Part shown: piece after piece, positions 46,087 to 55,860 of the stretch | How the letters are laid out: each line of letters opens with the position of its first letter | How positions within the stretch are numbered: position 1 is the stretch's first letter | Made by a program: the position numbers and the translations under genes | Assembly (NCBI GenBank): GCA_014155875.1 | Contig: JACEFZ010014460.1 | Coordinates: forward strand, 15,001-79,000 | Reading direction: 5' to 3' | DNA from: Cepaea nemoralis | Taxonomy: Eukaryota > Mollusca > Gastropoda > Stylommatophora > Helicidae | DNA length: 64,000 nt | The notes under the pieces: model-generated | The model's input: the letters and a program-made list of their open reading frames with translations, nothing else | Database searches by the model: none | Told to the model about the DNA's origin: nothing

Positions 46087-46505
46087 AAAGAGGTTCTAAA
46101 TCGGTGGGGAATTCTCCCCCCCCCCCCCCCTTCCCACCCCCACAAGGGGAATTTTAGGGTTTCCAGAGGTACGGAGGGGGGAATTAAGATTATTTCAAGA
46201 TCGTGTTAATACTAGAACCGATTACTTGATATTGTTTTTCTATCCATATTTTACGGTTCTGTACTTCTTGCCCTTCTGAAATTAATTTTATAACGTAAGT
46301 AGACCCGCAAATCACGTGTTATGTAGATGTTTAGACTTGTTCTAGTATGTTTAATTAAATTTAGCTTCCATTTTTATGTATACTGTGTAAGGGCGGAGAG
46401 AATTTATAGGGAGGAAATACGAAAAGGGAGGGGGGGGGGGGGGGGTTTGACATTCTGAACATATAGTGAAGGGGTGCATTGGCCAAAAAAGGCTGAGAAC
46501 CACTG
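46087..46505 (-). mobile_element. hAT MITE, same family as at 1.1-2.0 kb, decayed left end
   Basis: The right end GGCTGAGAACCACTG is clear. The left end AGGTTCTAAATCGGTGGGG is degraded. The middle matches the other copies (TGATATTGTTTTTCTATC, AAGTAGACCCGCAAATCACG). A clean 8-bp duplication was not found. A 20-bp SINE1 tail piece lies just left (46,065-46,084). Confidence 0.78.
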
Positions 46506-46857
46506 TCCTAAGGAACAGACCAGGTTCCTATTTTAACCTAGCCCATGTATGGCTCCTGGAATACTGCTTGTGTGCGACGGTGGTCACACCACGGGCAACA
46601 GTCTTGGTTGACTACATGAATGAAGTAGGGGTTATATCCTATTTAACGGGAAATGTCCATTCCTATTACACAGATTGGGACAGTGAACAAGGTGGATGAA
46701 TCTGTCTAGATCAACAGCTGCGAAAGCGAAACAGCAGAGTGTGTGGTGCACATAAGTGTGTTCAGAACACACTAGCTGGACACCGTGGAAGAGACAGGGA
46801 CGTCAGCGCGTAATACAATAAAGACAGCAATTGGAATGCAACGAAAGTAATTAGATA
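46506..46857. other. No recognisable feature
   Basis: A 77-codon frame starting inside the MITE end has no motif. Confidence 0.35.
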
Positions 46858-47170
46858 GTCGAATAGAGGACCCTGAGATGTGGTCATATAGAAGAATATG
46901 TCGTAGTCTATGGAAACAAAAACCAAATACAGAGGTTCTAGTAAAACTGTAAATGAAAAGAGAGTTGATGAAAGAAATAAAAAAGACTCAAGTGAAATAT
47001 TTCAGGCACGTAAAAAGACATAACACTCTTATAAAACCATACGGAAGGGCATGGTTGAAGGCAAGCGAGCAAGAGGTAGACAGCAATACAAGTGAGAAAA
47101 AACATCAAAAGATGGACGAAAAGCAGTCTGACAGAATGTGCAATCAAAACGAGAGACTGACAGTGATTAA
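46858..47170 (+). pseudogene. RTE-like reverse transcriptase C-terminal relic
   Basis: E-M-W-S-Y-R-R-I near 46,875, then V-K-Y-F-R-H-V-K-R-H-N-T-L near 46,995-47,030, then L-K-A-S-E-Q-E and later M-C-N-Q-N-E-R-L follow the usual order of RTE C-termini (EMW.RR, FGHV.RH). Stops and small indels are present. Confidence 0.6.
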
Positions 47171-47730
47171 TTGATTTCATGCTCGATAGATCGTTATCTC
47201 TTAACCATATTATCATTGTATGTATATCCACACAAATGAATTGATTGTTTACACCCGTGTGATTCACGACAGGTGGCGTACTAGTCAAAGATTATTCTCG
47301 TTGCCAAAGTTTCAAAGTTCCTGCAGATGGCAGATCCTCTATAGGGGTCTAAAATCCCACCACACTGACATACGTCTCCTTACGTTGGTAACTGTTTTTG
47401 AACTTACCTTGAGGTGAGCAGTTGCACTTGTACGGACAGAACGAATCATTTAAACAGCTGGAATAAATCAGCCATACTATTTGGAAGAAACTTAATATAA
47501 GCGTCTGTTTACCTTCAAAAAGAAGTTGTTTTTCTTTTTTTTCTATTTACTTTGGCCATAAAAGCAAAATAAAAGTACACGTCATTGAACAAACTGGTGC
47601 ATTCTTGCCTTCTTGATCTGTGTAACTAAAAGTGCAATAGTTTTCAGAGTCAGTGTGGTCCAGCCACCGACGATCATGATTCTCGCGGCTGGCGGGATCA
47701 GTTCAAATATCAGTGATGCGCCTAATGGTA
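47171..47730. other. No recognisable feature
   Basis: Nothing recognised. Confidence 0.35.
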
Positions 47731-47838
47731 AAATATGTCCTTTGCCTTTGCAGGACGTTACAAACACCAATACCATATTAGCTGTTTGAGATTTACGTGG
47801 CAATTTTACGCTCTGTAGTTTGCCATTGCTTTATGAAC
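47731..47838 (-). repeat. SINE1 3' half
   Basis: GCAGGACGTTACAAACACC and TTTGCCATTGCTTTATGAA; then it breaks off. Confidence 0.7.
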
Positions 47839-47912
47839 TCAACATTTAAGTCCAACTGACTGACTTTTGGAAGGAACTCACTACCGCGGTCACCAGAGAA
47901 AGTGCTTACACA
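47839..47912 (-). repeat. SINE2 5' fragment
   Basis: CTCAACATTTAAGTCCAACT and GGAACTCACTACCGCGGTCA match the reverse-complemented SINE2 head region. It is fused directly to the SINE1 fragment. Confidence 0.6.
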
Positions 47913-48008
47913 GAGTATTCGAAGAAAAGAAGAGCAATGACAATTACTAGTCGACGTTTATATTAATTATTTGATTTAAATGTGCAACCTTTCGGTCCGA
48001 GTCATAGT

Positions 48009-48185
48009 CGGCTCTGTGGCGCAGCTCGTAACCCCATATACCAGCGTTCGAAACACAGAAATGGTATGGGTACCAGCCGTTCAGAAAGCAATGGCAAACT
48101 ACTGTACGTCAACATTCTCAGGAATCACGAACAGCCAAAAAATGCTGGGGTTGACTGTTATGTCCTATAAAGAAAATGCAACTAC
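48009..48185 (+). repeat. SINE1 copy, internally shortened
   Basis: CGGCTCTGTGGCGCAGCTCG head, GCGTTCGAAACACAG B box, AAGCAATGGCAAACTACTG core, TGTCCTATAAAG tail. The segment between B box and core is shortened. Confidence 0.8.
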
Positions 48186-48298
48186 TAGCAGTTTTCAAGC
48201 AATTACAACCAGCTGCAATATCTACTATCAAAAGAGCAGAAATGTTACCCTTTTACCCGCCTTCAAACGTACCGGACACGTGGTGCTTGACCAATATT

Positions 48299-48510
48299 TG
48301 TATAGACCAATCGGAACTATATGTGTGATGTGTTCGGTATTGTATAGACCAATCGGAACTATATGTGTGATGTGTTCAGTATTGTATAGACCAATGGCAA
48401 CTATATGTGTGATGTGTTCGGTATTGTATAAACCAATCGGAACTATATGTGTGATGTGTTCAGTATTGTATAGACCAATGGGAACTGTATGTGTGATGTG
48501 TTCGGTATTG
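48299..48510 (+). repeat. 42-bp tandem array, 5 copies, made of SINE4 end sequence
   Basis: The unit TGTATAGACCAATCGGAACT then ATATGTGTGATGTGTTCGGTAT repeats at 42-bp spacing. It is the reverse complement of the SINE4 3' end (GCCGATTGGTCTATAC). The last unit flows into the rest of a SINE4. Confidence 0.9.
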
Positions 48511-48662
48511 CGTCGTCCGCTGTTACTTCGAAGACATTTCCTGGAACCCATTTTAGGCTGGATCGACCTGGGAACCCAGGCTAAGTTTCAAAAATTAGAA
48601 TCCATCCCGATGCGGATCGAAACCATGACCTTCCTTTCGACAAGATATCTGCGACAAGATGT
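48511..48662 (-). repeat. SINE4 copy attached to the 42-bp array
   Basis: CCCATTTTAGGCTGGATCGA and ATGCGGATCGAAACCATGAC (decayed B box) on the minus-strand element. Confidence 0.75.
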
Positions 48663-48689
48663 CTAAGCTTGCATAAATAAACACACATA

Positions 48690-48880
48690 GTATTGTTGGC
48701 GCTCACAGAAGGAGAAGAAAGAAGTAGATAGAGGACGCACTAGACAACAAAAAATTTGAAAGCTATAGTTACAGATCGGGATTTGAACCTGTCACCACCA
48801 AATGGCGATAGCGCCTCGCTGCAGGAACAAGTGTACTTCTACGCATAACCAACTAGACACTCCAAAAAAACACACATACA
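48690..48880 (-). repeat. SINE6 copy
   Basis: Minus strand: GTGTCTAGTTGGTTATGCG head, perfect B box AGGTTCAAATCCC, then ATAGCTTTCAAATTTT and a GTGAGCGCCAACAATAC end. A second copy is the host of the hAT at 55.3 kb. Confidence 0.72.
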
Positions 48881-49284
48881 CATGAACCAAACAACTATGG
48901 AATACGGACATAATTCGTATCAAACCATTGAGATAGCACCAAAGGTCTCATAATTTATATTAAACCACCATAGGTCAAATAACAAACACACGAACACATC
49001 GGACCGTAAATGTTGTGTCCAGTATGTCTAAGATTGCGTGACAGTAGTCTTTTTGCTGTTGCAGAGTGTATTGACGTTGTTAATTCTTCGTAGTCCATTC
49101 TCATTCTTATGAACGTGTTCATTTGATGCATTGGTAGACATGCCTCAAGACGAGCCGTTGAGTGTTGAGAGACTACTATAATAAGTATCTCCAGCGGTTT
49201 GAGTCCGCAACAATCTCCAACAAAAGTCACCGTGATGATTTAGCATCAGATCATATTTTCAGCCCATCTTGTGATATTTTGTTA
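48881..49284. other. No recognisable feature
   Basis: Nothing recognised. Confidence 0.35.
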
Positions 49285-49690
49285 CCATTTGGTTCGTTAG
49301 TTGACTGGTTGGTTACTGGTTGGTTGGTTGGCTGGTTTATTGGTTGCTTGGTTGGCTAGCTGTCTGGATGGCTGAATGGTTAGTTGGTTGACTGGCTGGT
49401 TGGTTGCCTGGTTTGTAGACTATCTGGCTGGTTGCCTGGTTTGTAGACTATCTGGCTGGTTGTCTTGTTTGTAGACTATCTGGCTGGTTGTCTTGTTTGT
49501 AGACTATCTGGCTGGTTGCCTGGTTTGTAGACTATCTGGCTGGTTGTCTTGTTTGTAGACTATCTGGCTGGTTGTCTGGTTTGTAGACTATCTGGCTGGT
49601 TGTCTTGTTTGTAGACTATCTGGCTGGTTGCCTGGTTTGTAGACTATGTGGCTGGTTGACTGGTTTGTAGACTATCTGGCTGGTTGACTG
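49285..49690 (+). repeat. GGTT-rich sequence and 28-bp tandem array, about 10 copies
   Basis: The unit is CTGGCTGGTTGTCTTGTTTG followed by TAGACTAT. It is preceded by irregular GGTTGGCTG words. Confidence 0.9.
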
Positions 49691-50649
49691 GCTCTTCATT
49701 TCACTGTGCTTACATTCGCGCAGCTAGAGCTCTCTGGCAAAAGCTTGCGTCTATTGGCGGGACTGTAACGAAATTTGAACTCATATTTTTTATTGTTTGC
49801 ATCATCGAACCATTTCAAATTTACAAAAGCCAGTTGGTTTAACATCTTACAACACCAATCCTCATTCTCCCACCGTAACAGTGACGCAAGATATGATAAC
49901 CAGATGATTCAGGGCGACATGTTCAAATATAATTTCGATTTCGAGAATTTCGCAAAGGAGTGAGCGGAAGATAAAAGACCACCTCTACAGCCTTCAATAT
50001 GCACACCAGGTGTAGATAACCTGGAGTGACGCGTCGTGACGTGATAAAAGGGAACGACTAGTTGGTGATGGAAGGCTCTGGACATTCATTCAGTGTTGCT
50101 ATGATGAAACAGAAAAGACGAATTTTAAACTGGTCTACCCAAAGCTCTTTGGTAGTTTAGATCTTTGTCCTACGACCTAAGGCATAGTTAAGATGCATGT
50201 GTATGTAAAGAAGATATCACGATACTCGTACAATTGCATAAATAACTACTTTTACGTGTTCGTAATATTGCATTTCTTGAACATTGATATTTTATAACAA
50301 TTCTCTACTCACTTCTACTTCCTTCAGTAATACTTATAGAACTCAACATCACGTGTTAGATCCTTTCCAGTACGTTACACACATCACGATCCGCCGAAAA
50401 GATAGATTCTCGACCCCCGTTCACATTCCGTGCTCAATGTGACTGCAGTGTCCTGTATCCATCTTCATGCTCAGTGTGTCTGCAGTGTCCAGTATCCATC
50501 TTCATGCTGGTCAACCGAAGCCTCTTCTTCCAAGAACCATGCCTTCCACTACTGTTGTTTCCAAACCCCATTGGTGTTTGTATGACGAAAATAGTTAATT
50601 TTCCGAGATGTGATTCAGTCTGTGTGCCAGATTGCATCCATGTTCAAAT
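49691..50649. other. No gene recognised; small tandem duplication
   Basis: A 43-bp duplication lies at about 50,438-50,515 (CTGCAGTGTCC...ATCCATCTTCATGCT). Otherwise nothing. Confidence 0.4.
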
Positions 50650-51367
50650 CAAGTAGAGTAAATGGAAATCCAGCAACTAATTCAGGATAATGCTCGCTCG
50701 GGTGATGTGATTATCTACACAGATGGGTCGGTGTTGAGAGGTAGGAGAAGTGCCCGGGCGTTCTTAGCAAAAACTAATGGTAGACATTTGGTGCAGGAGA
50801 GCCTGGCATATGACACCACAACATCTAGCTTAAGAATGGAGGTGGAGGCGGTCAGTGCAGCTTTCCGCTTGATGGAGAATACGATACACACACACACACA
50901 CACACACATTGTGATTGTAACTGACCCTGAAAGCATGCTGAGTAGGGTGAGGACAGGCAAGCTTCGTGCAGAGTGGCTTGCTTCGCTTCGGAAGTCACGG
51001 GTGACAAGCATCGTCTGGATCTTTTCTCCGGGGCATCTGGTGTGCTGGGGAATGAACAAGCGGACAGATTGACTGGCTCGGCAAAACTTGGTGGAGTATT
51101 GATGCATGACAAAGCAGACGTGGTTGCAGCTTTGTGGGAACATGTGTACACCTCGGAGGAGCAAATGGATCACCATGGTCTGGCAAGAATGCGACAGCGA
51201 AGGGTGACGAGGGGATCCGGCCGACGATCGACGCTTAGACGAAAGGCGAGACGGACATATAATCAGATTGCTACTGGTACTATTAGTGTTGGAACTCTTC
51301 GCTGGCTGCTGGGGATGGGGACGGAGCGCTTATGGGAATGCCCCGAATGCTGTGATGTCGGTTCCTA

Positions 51368-51401
<34 letters not shown>

Positions 51402-51408
51402 GTAGAGT
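50650..51408 (+). pseudogene. LINE-C RNase H and 3' end, frameshifted
   Basis: The frame from ATG 50,662 reads I-I-Y-T-D-G-S-V, S-S-L-R-M-E-V-E-A, V-I-V-T-D-P-E and I-F-S-P-G-H, covering four of the conserved RNase H blocks. A (CA)n run at 50,886-50,909 sits in frame inside the domain, adding His-Thr repeats. Near 51,040 a frameshift occurs, and the next frame continues G-V-L-G-N-E-Q-A-D-R-L-T-G. It ends E-R-L-W-E-C-P-E-C and the stop at 51,368. The tail is (TCAA)n to 51,408. RT and endonuclease are absent. Confidence 0.8.
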
Positions 51409-52210
51409 ATCAGTATTATGTTTTTTTCTTCTTCTTGGTCTGCGAATTTCTAAGAAATTTTCTGTAACAAAAAAGTTCAAAAGTTCGATTGTCTTCCTCG
51501 GAGATTGCGAAATGGTCCATGTTGTCGCACTAAAGATGCATGCTATCATCAATGTTCCTATTACTAGTTTCCTGATGTTGTGCCGTAGATCCTCGTTAAT
51601 TATTGTTTAACCGCTGCATTCAAATGGCCTGTCTATGTCTGGCGTCTTGTGAACATTCCCCCCCCCCCCCCCCCCCTTCTTTGATTATGGGCCCAAGATA
51701 TTCGTAGTTGTTACAGCAATAAATTAGCAAACATTTTAACATTCAATAGAAATAAAAATTGAGTTTAAAAAAAGTGCAACAATGAAAGTTTGCATGAACA
51801 CATTAGTTCATATGGTAAAAATAAACAATCTTTTAATGGAAATCTGTCCATGAGTTCCGAGCCACGTCCAATCAATGGTAGTCTGTAACTATAGCCGCGA
51901 GCCCATCACACGGATAGTAGGCAAAAACACATTTCTGTGGGATTGCTTCAACGTCTGGTCCATTCTGTGTTAATGGATTTGTTTGTCGGAAAATGATAAA
52001 ACCTCCAGGGACCGTTTTAAGTCGGGAGATGTTTTGTTTGCAAAGATACAAAGTAAATAGCAGACAGCGTTGCCAGGATTAATAGCATTGCTTATCAAAC
52101 ACGATCGTTATAAAATGACTACAGTTTAAAATATTCGTTGGCAACATAGAGCCTGAAACATGACCCGGGAAATGAAGTAAATAGCAGCGAGCCTTCTAGG
52201 CAACAGGGAA
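51409..52210. other. No gene recognised; poly-C run
   Basis: A C run lies at about 51,658-51,676. No other feature recognised. Confidence 0.4.
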
Positions 52211-52343
52211 ATGTGAAAGCTGCGGTAGTACAGTGACTAGTGCGGTTTCCTGTCGGTCTGGTGGGCATGTGTTCGCATCCTCTTCGTGGGGACATGAGTA
52301 ATTGATTGTGGCTCACAGGTGGACCCACGCTAAATTATGTACC
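52211..52343 (+). repeat. SINE4 5' part, truncated
   Basis: AGCTGCGGTAGTACAGTGAC head, ATGTGTTCGCATCC B box, AGGTGGACCCACGCTAAATT core. It breaks where the reverse transcriptase relic starts. Confidence 0.7.
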
Positions 52344-52345
52344 AC

Positions 52346-53577
52346 GTCAGTAGAGAAGGACTGTGGAAGATTATGGTAAAATATGGCTGTCCACGAAAGT
52401 TTGTCCACATAGTGCGGCTATTTCATGATGGCATGCAGGCAAGAGTACAGGGAAATGGTGAGCTGTCTGAGCACTTTCCTGTCACCAATGGAGTGAAGCA
52501 AGGATGTGTCCTGGCACCAACACTGTTCAGCCTCATGTTTTCAGCTATGTTGACGAATGCCTTCGAGAACAACGACATTGGAATAGACATCAACTACCGC
52601 ATGAATGGAAAGTTGTTCAATCTCAGGAGGCTGAAAGCTAAAAACAAAATTATCAGCGACACCGCCAGAGAGCTCCTGTTTGCTGATGATTGCGCTCTAT
52701 ACGCCAACTCAGAGGCGGACATGCAACATAATGTTTCAGCTTTCTCATATGCCTGTGCCATGGTCATAGTCTAAGTGTTGTTGACAAATTCACCTATCTT
52801 GGCAGCACTGTGTAACAAGCTGGCACAATTGATGATGAAGTGAATACAAGAATCTCCAAGGCCAGCGCGGCCTTTGGCAGACTGTACAAGAATGTATGGG
52901 ACAGAAATGGAATAAGCCTGCAAACAAAGCTGAAAGTCTACAAAGCAGTTGTATTATCCACACTGCTATATGCTTGTGAAACCTGGACTGTTTTTCAGCG
53001 ACACGATAGGAAATTAAACCACTTACACACAGTCTGCCTTAGGAAGTTACTGAAGATTAAATGGCAAGACAATATCCCAAACACTGAAGTCCTAGAAAGA
53101 GCGTCCATGCCCAGTATCCACACTCTACTAATGAAGAATCAGATTGGCTGGGCTGGTCACTTGACTCGCATGCCAGATCACTGGCTCCTTAAACAAATGT
53201 TTTACGGCGAGTTGCGTTGAGGTAAACGCTCCCAAGGCGGCCAGAGGAAATGCTTTAAAGACACTGAAAATCTCACTGAATGCTTTGGAATTCATCATGG
53301 CACCTGGGAGACTGCAGCCAGAGACCGAAATTCGTGGCATGCATCATTACGCAAGGGTGCAGTCACTTGTGAGGCAACCAGGACTGCAAGAGCTGTGAAG
53401 AAAAGACAGAACAGAAAAACCACTGCAGGAAATCCTCCTCCTGGAACGTCAAGCATTCTTTGCCCGCATTGTCAAAGAACATTTCGAGCCAAAATAGGCC
53501 TTATCAGCCATCTTAGAACCCACGGCTCCATACCTTCAACCCCACTGGATGAAATAAATGGTCATCTTCATTCTTGA
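52346..53577 (+). pseudogene. Non-LTR reverse transcriptase relic with C-terminal C2H2 zinc finger
   Basis: 5'-truncated. The first frame (to 52,774) reads V-S-R-E-G-L-W, G-V-K-Q-G-C-V-L-A-P (motif B) and L-L-F-A-D-D-C-A-L-Y (motif C, both Asp kept). About 40 codons expected after motif C are missing. The next segment has V-V-D-K-F-T-Y-L-G-S, a TAA, then D-D-E-V-N-T-R-I-S and L-L-Y-A-C-E-T-W-T (52,840-53,220). After a further stop, the last 60 codons contain C-P-H-C, 12 residues, then H-x3-H, a classic zinc finger. From memory this belongs to a widespread animal LINE group. It has at least one deletion and two stops. Confidence 0.82.
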
Positions 53578-53961
53578 TGGACAAACAACAACAACATGTA
53601 CCATGAAATGTCCATGAAAGTAAATGTAACTGGCGACATATTCAACACAACACACATCGACTGCTGATTAGTCTCAGGATGTGTGCCTAGCACCATATAC
53701 CCAACACGGTTCCAGGCGTAAAAAGGAGTTCTCCCTCTGCTGCCTATCATCTCCCAGCGAAGTCCTCAATCCTACTCACGTAATGTCCTTTACGACGTGT
53801 TTATCTTTGATCGAACTTTGTTGCTGTAGGTTTCTACGGGCGGTGGTAGCCAGTCTCGCCCCAATCCTCCTTGGTCAGCTCTTATGACATGCATAATAGC
53901 TTGCGGTATTACTATTCTATAGGCTCAGCAACACACGGGCGTTGCACTTTTTATTTAAAGG
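53578..53961. other. No recognisable feature
   Basis: Begins with ACAACAACAACA just after the RT stop, perhaps its tail; nothing else recognised. Confidence 0.35.
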
Positions 53962-54121
53962 TAACTGCAAATTCTTTACAGGACGTCGCAATCAACCACA
54001 GCTTATTTTTTTTAATTTTTTTGTGCTTGTGATTTACTAGGAAATTTTACGTTCAGTAGTTTAGCGTTGCTTTCTGAAAGAGATGACGCTCATATCATGG
54101 AAATCAACGCAAGTCATCTAA
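53962..54121 (-). repeat. SINE1 3' half
   Basis: CTTTACAGGACGTCGCAATC and TAGCGTTGCTTTCTGAAAG, then ATCAACGCAAGTCATCT; truncated head. Confidence 0.75.
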
Positions 54122-54417
54122 ACAAAACGAAATCGGAGCAATCATGGCTGAATGGACAAGTCGTAGAACACACTTGTGCTTGAGAAACAAGACCAGTATT
54201 CTTATCCAGTGTTCTCCGGAACGTCTCACTTGAGGCCGCTAGAGATGTTTAAAAATGAGTAATGTATTCATGTCGACATATCTGCAGCAATAACAACAAC
54301 TACAGTGTCAACAAATACTGTCTTTCACTCACTAGAACACTGACCTTTGCTTTCTGATATTAACATCTACAAGTTACTCCTCCCCTTCACGTCCATCCAT
54401 GAACTGTACATAAGGTT

Positions 54418-54566
54418 TAAGGTGTATTTTTAATGATTGTGCAGTGTTTAATAATATGTCCGGTCCAAATTTTGTATTCACCCTCTGTACAGTTCATGCA
54501 ACATAATACAAAACATGGACCGGCAATATTTTCAAACACTGCACAGTAATTAAAATACACCCTGTA
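54418..54566. mobile_element. MITE, second copy of the 41,221 family
   Basis: AGGTGTATTTTTAATGATTG at the left and TTAAAATACACCCTG at the right, with GCAGTGTTT and TCCGGTCCA inside both arms. The boundary is uncertain by 2 bp. Confidence 0.75.
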
Positions 54567-54574
54567 TGTTGTAT

Positions 54575-54872
54575 GGATGCCAACATGGTCGAATGAAAAA
54601 GAGCGCTGGTTTTTAAACATCCGGTGCACTGATGCTGAGGTAGCGGATTTAACTCCTACACCAGTCAGCTGGACTAAAATGTTGACTTCTTGTCCTTGAT
54701 TTGGGGACGTAAATTACAAGTACCTCAGAAATCGGAGTGGGTTCGTCTGATAGCGAGAGACACTGGTAATAGGGAAAGCTTGTCCACACGCAAAAAATAT
54801 CTATCCAGTGCACTAGAAGTAGTAGCAAGTGTATGGACTACGCTTGAGTTCAAAGCGCAAGAGCCAGCAAAA
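54575..54872 (+). repeat. SINE2 copy
   Basis: CCAACATGGTCGAATG head, TAGCGGATTTAACTCC (decayed B box), GGGGACGTAAATTACAAGTA, and GGACTACGCTTGAGTTCAAA near the end. Confidence 0.85.
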
Positions 54873-55008
54873 GGAAATATTTCTGGAGACACCAACCCTT
54901 GCTTGGATGATTCCTGAAGCTTACACGGGTTGAGACAGAAAGATAACTAAACTGCAAAGCGACACGCTTTCCGATATCATTCTTTTGGTGAAAGCTATAT
55001 ATTTTAAT

Positions 55009-55015
55009 CTGATTG

Positions 55016-55046
<31 letters not shown>

Positions 55047-55242
55047 TAGGAACCGACATCACAGCATTCGGGACATTCCCATAAGCGCTCCGTCCCCATC
55101 CTCAGCAAAATCAATGAGTTATACCGTTCCTCGTCAATTATGCCCACAGCCTCCGGTCTCTAGCATTGCCAATCATTTCGGATACAAATGTTTCACCAAG
55201 CCACGACCCTGCTACCATTGAAATAAAACGAGAAATAAACTT
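55009..55242 (-). pseudogene. LINE-C 3' end fragment
   Basis: The minus strand encodes M-G-T-E-R-L-W-E-C-P-E-C-C-D-V-G-S and a stop, with a (TCAA)n tail at 55,009-55,047. It is nearly identical in protein to the end of 50,650-51,408. The upstream part has decayed. Confidence 0.75.
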
Positions 55243-55394
55243 ATGGGTATTGCTAGAGATTCACAGAAGTAGAAGAATGAAACATACAGAGTACATGACA
55301 CGCTAGATCAAGGGTCACCAAACATTTTTCACGGCGGGCCGGATAACTGACAAAATGACGAGCGTGGGCCGCATACTCATTTTGTACAATACTT

Positions 55395-55644
55395 GCGCCG
55401 ACCTCCGTGGCGAAGGTCCTACGTACGCGGTTCGTAATCCGGTATACTCCGGGTTCGAAACACAGCTGCACCGCGATTTAGCCAGCAGACCGAGTTTGCG
55501 CTATTTTTTTACGCTATGATATGGGTGCCGTTCGTTCAGACAGCAATGCAAACAACTGAACGTAAATTTGCCAAGACATGAACAACATCAAAACATGCTG
55601 GTGTTGACTGCAAACGTCCTGTAAAGGATATGCAACTAACTTTA
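55395..55644 (+). repeat. SINE1, near-complete, nested in the hAT
   Basis: GACCTCCGTGGCGAAGG head (A box), GGGTTCGAAACACAGC (B box), GCAATGCAAACAACTGAACG core, GTCCTGTAAAGGATATGCAA tail. The flanks ACAATACTT (55386-55394) and ACAATATTT (55645-55653) look like a 9-bp duplication with one mismatch. Confidence 0.88.
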
Positions 55645-55860
55645 ACAATATTTACAAGCCAGAACGAAAGCTCTGGGAAAAAAGACGAAAAACTAAGTTA
55701 ATCATGGGTGAATGGTGTGCAATGCACAAAAAATAAAGACAACCAACATATTTATTTACTTTTAAAAAGTTATCAAAGAAGGCGACGTTAGCAAAAAGAT
55801 AGTTACATCAGACCTGGTGTGCACATATCCGAATCTTACAAACTAAGCAGCAAAAAAAGG

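Noticed and set aside
46064..46513. 8-bp duplication for the MITE at 46,087-46,505
   Set aside because: TCCTATAA on the left and TCCTAAGG on the right share only five bases, and the left one is part of a SINE1 tail.
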